Below are positions 58,586 to 64,000 of a stretch of DNA of 64,000 nucleotides, piece after piece (the stretch's first letter is position 1; every line of letters starts with the position of its first letter). This stretch comes from Diorhabda sublineata. Taxonomy: Eukaryota; Arthropoda; Insecta; Coleoptera; Chrysomelidae. The position numbers and the translations under genes are program-made. A model generated the notes under the pieces. That model saw only the letters and a program-made list of their open reading frames with translations, was not told the origin of the DNA and did no database searches. The stretch lies in contig NC_079485.1 in the NCBI RefSeq assembly GCF_026230105.1, forward strand, positions 11,664,872 to 11,728,871, given 5' to 3'.

Positions 58586-59638
58586 GAACACAGTGTTTAC
58601 GCTACCATTACACCAACACTCACAATTACACTGTCTGATGCGCGTTTCAATAACCAATTTATCGTCTTAAGAGACTGAAGGTAAACTAAAGCCTAATAAC
58701 TCGACTTACCTGTTTTATACTGAATATGCCCACCAATAAACCTTTTCCTGCGAAAATTGATTCCAGCAGGAACATTTATTCCTAAACTATAGAGTGGGCT
58801 GTAAGGAATTGGCCGTTCGTCCTTATTTAAGCTTTTCTTAGATTTAGCAATTTCAATGGTTCCAAATGCACCCAACAATTTATTATTGGATACATTTCAT
58901 AACAATTTTACATTATTAATATTTATGTCATGATTATGACTCGCAGCGTGATCGGCAATACTCGATTTTTCAGTCCGTCCATATTTTGAATGAGCTATGT
59001 GCTCTTTAAGCCGGACAATAAAGGATCTCTTAGTCTGCCCAATATACTTTCCGTACTTTTCCAAATTTGATATTCTTAGGATCACCCAACAATTGTTGTA
59101 TTGTTGGATTTATAAACCAAGTTAAAATCTACTCTGTTAAATATTCTTTCCAATCTCTTAGTATAAACAGGATTTAAAGGTACCAAAGCAATTTTTTCTT
59201 GTTTTTCACTTTGTCTTTCGAAAAAAGTGGTTTCACATAAGAGTTTCTTAATCCTATGACGGTTAATTAACCTATTTACAATTCTTACAATTTACAAGTC
59301 CTCAAGGTACTCCAAGGTCTGTGGGATCGGCACGCTGGAGCTTATATCAAAGAAGATTAGAATTTCCTCTACTTCAATATCTGTAGTTTTTACTTTGTTG
59401 ATAAACTCTAACGAATTCTTTACTGAAAAATTTCACAGGTTTTCCCGCTGGAATTAATTTTCGTGGGAGAAGGTTTGTTGGTGGGAAAATTCAGTATAAA
59501 ACAGGTAAGTATATTTATTAGGTTTTAGTTTACCTCAGTCTCGCGCGTCAGACAGTGTAATTGTGAGTGTTGGTGTAGTGGTAGTGTAAACAGTGTGTTC
59601 AGTATGAATATCACCAACGGTTCCAGAAATTCCAACTT
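58586..59638 (-). mobile_element. Deleted Penelope-like retroelement with inverted terminal repeats
   Basis: The minus strand carries, from right to left, a reverse-transcriptase remnant (SVKNSLEFINKVKTTDIEVE then ILIFFDISSSVPIPQTLEYL), a connector (LVPLNPVYTKRLERIFNRVD) and a GIY-YIG endonuclease piece at 58897-59085 (KYGKYIGQTKRSFIVRLKEH with DHAASHNHDI). The C-terminal tail (KSKKSLNKDERPIPYSPLYS) runs into the left terminal repeat. Terminal repeats of about 160-190 bp are inverted to each other: gggcatattcagtataaaac (reverse of about 58712-58731) corresponds to gggaaaattcagtataaaac near 59485. Most of the reverse transcriptase is missing and stops are present, so it is inactive. Confidence 0.82.
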
Positions 59639-59653
59639 AAGATATAACGTACT
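59639..59653 (+). repeat. 15-bp target-site duplication, right copy
   Basis: Identical to 58571-58585. Confidence 0.75.
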
Positions 59654-60002
59654 AGAAAAGGAGAAACCATCAGTATAAGAAGCGAAATATTTGTACATTT
59701 TTAAAATCGGAAGTAATACGCAGTATGAAATATTTTATTATTTTTGCATTGAAATAACTTCTATTCGAATATGATTCTTAAATATTTCTATTATTATTAT
59801 TATTTTGACTTATCACAGTTCCTCAGCAGTTTGCTAGAAAATTGTCACCTATACTTTAGATGTGAAGCGAGACTCGGACGGGTGGTCCTTTGGAAGTGGT
59901 AAATGATAATACACTACACTAATGTGAACCACACATTTAAGCGCAGGTATTACGTTTATGTTCGGGAGTTTAAATTCTTAATTAAGATTTTTAGGTTCTT
60001 TT

Positions 60003-61338
60003 TTACGACTTTACTTTACGTACTGGCGAAATTCTGTGGAAACATACTCCGTGGATCCGATGACTATTGGTAAAGTTAGCACTCTTGTGTTTCACATTCT
60101 TTGTTGTTTGATGATCGGACCTTTGTATTTTAGTTTTTATCTGCCTTTTTCTTTTTGATGCTGTGGTCGGCTGGTATAGGGATGTCAATCAGATAAGTAA
60201 TTGCGTCTCCTTTCACCGGTATTGGGGTTATTTGGTGCACCATCTTCGCTCGGTCCGTTTTGATTTGGTGGTCATAGAGTATGGTAATTCTCTTGTCCCT
60301 GCTGATTGATACTTTTTGTGGTATTTGTCGATACCATAGCAGGTCTATATCGTAAAATCTGCTAATCGCACATTTGGTTGTGCCGTTCTATGTATTCTTT
60401 TTGTGCGAATATGGAGCATGCTGACATATCTGAGTTACTGATTCCGGTTTTTCTCAGCACATTCTTAGCAATTCTTCATTTCGAGTTCCTAGTATTCGTC
60501 GTTCAATGTATCTGGTTTTTAGAGCTTGGTCTTATGCTGCAACAATTAGGCTTTCAATCTCTATATTCACGTCTCCTCAGCCAGGCAAAAGAGGTTTTCT
60601 TGTCTACGTTGAGATTTTCCATGTCTCTTTTTCATCCAGTAATTGCTCTTAATTCTTTGCTTAACTGTTTTCAGTGATGGTAAGTTCTCCATTGTTAGTT
60701 CAGGTTCTTCCTCAGTTCTGTAGATATCCTGCTTGTTTTTGCTGACACATTTTGTTTTCGTTTTTCGACTATCTTAGCATGTTCTTTGGCGTTTTCTTTA
60801 TTTCGTACAGACGTTTCTTATGTTTCATCATTTTCCGACTAAGTATAGTTTCTTCAGATTCTTTCAGAGTTGATAGGTCTTCCCTGAGTTCATCTATCAG
60901 GTCCCGAAGTCTTTTTTTCCAGGGTGGATCTTGGTTTTGTGGTATTCATTGTTTATTAGCTTCGCTTGTTTGTGGGAATGTTACTCTATTTTGTATTGTA
61001 GCTCCGGTAGCGCATATAAGTTTGTTTAAGTCTCTGAGCTGTTTATATTCGTCTGGTTTGTTTATTATTGCTCTCATGGCTTCGTTGCTTATTTGTCGTA
61101 TTTTTGAGTTATCGTTCAGTTTCTTCAGGGCTTGTCGCTGCGTTGCATTGTCTGAGCTCTTATTTTCTTTTGTTCTGATTAGTATTTCGTTAATTATGAC
61201 AGTTATTTCATTGACTTCAGATGTCTTGTCGAATTCGTTTACTTTATCAGCTTCTTCCTCTGTGGTATCTTGGGATATTTCTTTGTTGTCGCTTTCTCCG
61301 TTCGTAATTTTCGTCTTCGTTTCCTGAAGTTCGTTCAT
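60003..61338 (-). pseudogene. R2/R4-type non-LTR retrotransposon fragment
   Basis: On the minus strand, 60946-61338 is open and hydrophilic (MNELQETKTKITNGESDNKE ... IINKPDEYKQLRDLNKLICA) and continues past one stop as IPQNQDPPWKKRLRDLIDEL, the segment that precedes the reverse transcriptase in these elements. The reverse transcriptase itself is missing. The sequence then shows AQDQALKTRYIERRILGTRN (C-terminal zinc-binding part) and RFYDIDLLWYRQIPQK with TYLIDIPIPADHSIKKKKAD, the restriction-like endonuclease region. This is a large internal deletion plus point damage. Confidence 0.7.
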
Positions 61339-61689
61339 TTCTCGTTCTCTATGTTCTTCATGTTTTTGGCTTAGTACTGTTTATACTCGTTTTGTGATTT
61401 CTTCTACTAGTGTATTTGAGTGCAACTTATTGTTGTTAAGTAAGTATCTGCCGTGTTTTGCCAAGGTGTTGGCAATCAGTTTATCAGTAGGGCTTGAGTT
61501 TCTTTGAGGTTAGCAGTCCCTGTTTTTTCTACTGTGTGGTAATGGCAGAATTTAATCTTTTTTTACTCTACTGTGAACCACTTTATTATTCTTTGTTTGG
61601 TGGCTTCTTGGAGTAATGTAGGTTCTCTTCTTTCGGTCTGTTTATGACTTCTGTTGTTTTCAGGTTGATCATTAGTTTTTTGTTGGTGG

Positions 61690-62060
61690 GTATAAAGTAT
61701 GTCGTCTTCAAGTAGCTCTTAGTGTCTAGGTTTCCGGTGATGAACAATATTGCAGATAATCAGAAACTAACACACTGTTGAGTTGTTGAATGGTCTCTGA
61801 TGTTTGTTGACACATTCCGCATTTGTCGTATTGAGTATTCGGATCTTTACTCACATTCTTCTTATAGTTGATAACTTGATCGTGGAAAGCCATAATGAAG
61901 CCTACGGTCTCTGGAAGGAGATTTCCGCTAGTAAGCCATCTGTTTGAAGCTGTCTACCGTGTAAAGCCTTTTGTGGCCATTATTCTAGCTTCTCTGAGTA
62001 TTTTTATCCGCCTTGGATATAATTCGACGTAGGGCTGAGGTTTCTGATTTAATGTAAAAG
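61690..62060 (-). pseudogene. Second R2/R4-type retrotransposon fragment, C-terminal zinc region
   Basis: The minus strand reads GFIMAFHDQVINYKKNVSKD then PNTQYDKCGMCQQTSETIQQ, the DQVI..Y...CxxC pattern that follows the reverse transcriptase in this retrotransposon group. Because the same region occurs again at about 60500, this must be a separate copy that sits just upstream of, and in the same orientation as, the fragment at 60003-61338. Confidence 0.65.
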
Positions 62061-64000
62061 AATTTACATAGTTTCATTTCCTGTCGAGAGTGTAGGTTAA
62101 CAAACCTCTTCCACCCTCTTTTCGGGGTAATGTTGTTCTAATATTGGATGGCTTCGGATGATGATTGTTGTTGTTTTTCATAATTTTTTATGTTAATCTC
62201 TTATTATTGAGCGAAAGACTTATGCACTACTCAGCTTAGAGCCGGTATTATCCACTTATCTGGAAACAAAGTAGCAAAAGGTTAGGCTCAGTTCACATAA
62301 TAAACTTGCGAGTGGAAGTAATACGATGGCAGCTTTCACAATACATTGGAAGTCTATTAAGTAATTTTGTAGATATCAATATCATTTAGTTCCTTCATAG
62401 TATAATACACTTTAAATTATCAACGACATTCAGAATTTACTTAAGGAATAGTTTTAAATATCCTCAACTTGTGTTGGGCTATTTAGATTTTTGAAATTAT
62501 ATTTAAACAAGCTTGTATCAACTGATATTCTTTTCATTAAACCATGTTGCCGTATTTAAAATGTTTATAGCATCAAAAATAATTAATCGAGCCTAATCGA
62601 CTCAAACAGATGAGTAATAATAGCTGATCTAACGGTAATAAGTGGAAAATAGAAATACAAGATCAAGAACTATGTCAAATATTTTCACGATTTTCGATTT
62701 ATTTCTTCTCACAATAGAATTAATAAAAATAAAATAATAATCCTCCTATTCCTTCACCCGTGTGACAAATTCAACTCAATACGATATTTTTTAAGCGGAC
62801 GTATATTTCAAGACACGAAATTACAGATGAATTTCGTTTAATTTTATTTGTTTACTGTTTAACGAATTTGCCTGAAGAAATGTATTAATTTGAACTTTAA
62901 ATATGCTCTTTTCTCTTTCACAACGAGAGAGCTGCAATCAAGACAATTTAACAGCGCGAATCCGCTAATATTTCACGGAATAAATTTGAGAATGGAACTC
63001 CAGCTAATAAACATTAATGATTTTAATAAGAATTCCAGCCGATCTGCGCTCGAAACTGAACTGAAGAACGGTCCTTTAGAGTTAAGAATCTCAAACGACT
63101 GTTTTTAAATGTTCAGTGGGCCACTTAGTGTTTATAACAGATTTAATTAATTAATTCAGACGTTCTTAGAGCATTTTCGTAATCTTATAGCCAGTTATTA
63201 CTTTGTAAGTATAATAACTGTAACACTACTTGACAATCTGAAAATTAATATCTTCATAAAATGCCCCCTGGCGTGGTACGGCGTTTGCTTGTCACCCTTA
63301 TAAGAGATTATGCCCTCATAATAGCATTCCTTGCTGTGTTTCCCAAAACAATAACGTTACCTGTAGATTTCTCTTGCAACTCACGCTAGTTATATTTGGC
63401 TTATATTGGTAATATTTTTCAGGAGTATATGAAAATATTTACTTCATGTGGAACAACAAATATCAATTCCACTTTAAATATTGGTAATAGTTTTGGGAAA
63501 GTATCTCAAAAATTGTGTGGAAAATAAAATTAAGAGAAATTCCACTATTAATTGAGAAATGTTCGGAAGATGAATGTGAATAGTGTTACCATAGGACTAA
63601 TTTTAAACAAATGTTCAGATACTATTTTTTTTTGAAAAATTTGTCAATTAATCTTTACAGGGAATTTCTATATTCATACGACAAAATTCAGGAAGTGATT
63701 GTTCGTATGAAATTAAGATGGGTCTTGCCTATAACAGAATTTCCTCAGTTCACCCTTTCCGAGATGTCGCCCTTAAGAGGTGGTGACTAAAATAGAGTTT
63801 TTATTTATTCTTTAAAATTCCAGTCAAATTAGAAATTTGAATTTCTGTTATTTTTGTGCACTCTCAAAGATCTAACCACTGGTATTTTTTCAATATTCTT
63901 GTAATATTATACGGGAGTGAAATTAGCAGCCCTTATTTTATTTCATATCATAACTTTTTTGGAGATAAGTTTTATTAAATAAAATTGTAATATGAAATCC
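62061..64000. other. No gene seen
   Basis: AT-rich. A 72-codon plus-strand frame at 62890-63108 is not recognised. No repeat or RNA gene identified. Confidence 0.4.

Noticed and set aside
58635..58650. CTGATG motif considered as a hammerhead core in the Penelope-like terminal repeat
   Set aside because: No stem II and no following GAAA box. The opposite strand gives only a weak GACGA...GAAAC arrangement without a proper first box.
60752..61327. 191-codon plus-strand frame rich in Ser, Phe and Leu
   Set aside because: It is the antisense of the retrotransposon frame at 60946-61338. The hydrophobic composition is the mirror of Lys/Glu-rich codons.
1..64000. tRNA, rRNA and CRISPR-like arrays
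   Set aside because: I looked for tRNA B-box-like ggttcgaa...cc sequences and regularly spaced repeats. None had the required context, and the genome type makes CRISPR irrelevant.

Overview
The window looks like insect nuclear DNA. It is strongly AT-rich, the genes are split by GT-AG introns of tens to thousands of bases, (TA)n microsatellites are scattered throughout, and relics of arthropod-type transposons (mariner, long-TIR Tc1/mariner, Penelope-like, Crypton-like, hAT, non-LTR) fill introns and intergenic space. A beetle or other holometabolous insect is plausible, but the sequence alone does not settle the order.

Four host genes can be supported. (1) A minus-strand first exon runs off the left edge (start codon at 101). 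It lies head to head with (2) a complete six-exon plus-strand gene for the V-ATPase proteolipid subunit c'' (439-2678). (3) A 13-exon minus-strand gene (6165-17540) encodes about 1321 residues. Its exons repeat one unit three times, and each unit matches the N-terminal Kelch beta-propeller of host cell factor (HCF). Reading frame and intron phase run continuously from unit to unit, so I read it as one triple-propeller HCF-like protein. It ends in a Ser/Pro octapeptide repeat and a basic tail instead of the usual HCF C-terminal part. The middle propeller lacks most of its first blade and carries a one-base frameshift. (4) The 3' six exons of the RNF220 E3 ubiquitin ligase gene lie on the minus strand across 25090-42878, including two very short exons that complete the RING finger. 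Its N-terminal exon(s) were not found.

The rest is mostly mobile-element material. At 3315-5310 there is a structurally intact Tc1/mariner-superfamily element with 394-bp, nearly identical inverted repeats and an open transposase. A degraded relative with DD41D spacing lies at 34921-36764. Four copies of one mariner family lie at 7196, 47871, 50117 and 54531, and other mariner relics at 13367, 26108, 39405, 40210, 55320 and 56940. A hAT-type BED transposase relic lies at 20091-21900 and a Crypton-like tyrosine-recombinase relic at 23189-23835. A decayed non-LTR retrotransposon lies at 26820-28716, and fragments of an R2/R4-type retrotransposon at 60003-62060. Penelope-like elements appear at 46990-47640 and 58586-59638, the second with inverted terminal copies and a 15-bp target duplication. 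Related terminal fragments lie at 2232 and 45405.

The region from 42879 to 64000 has no confirmed host exon. It may be upstream intron of RNF220, intergenic DNA, or both.
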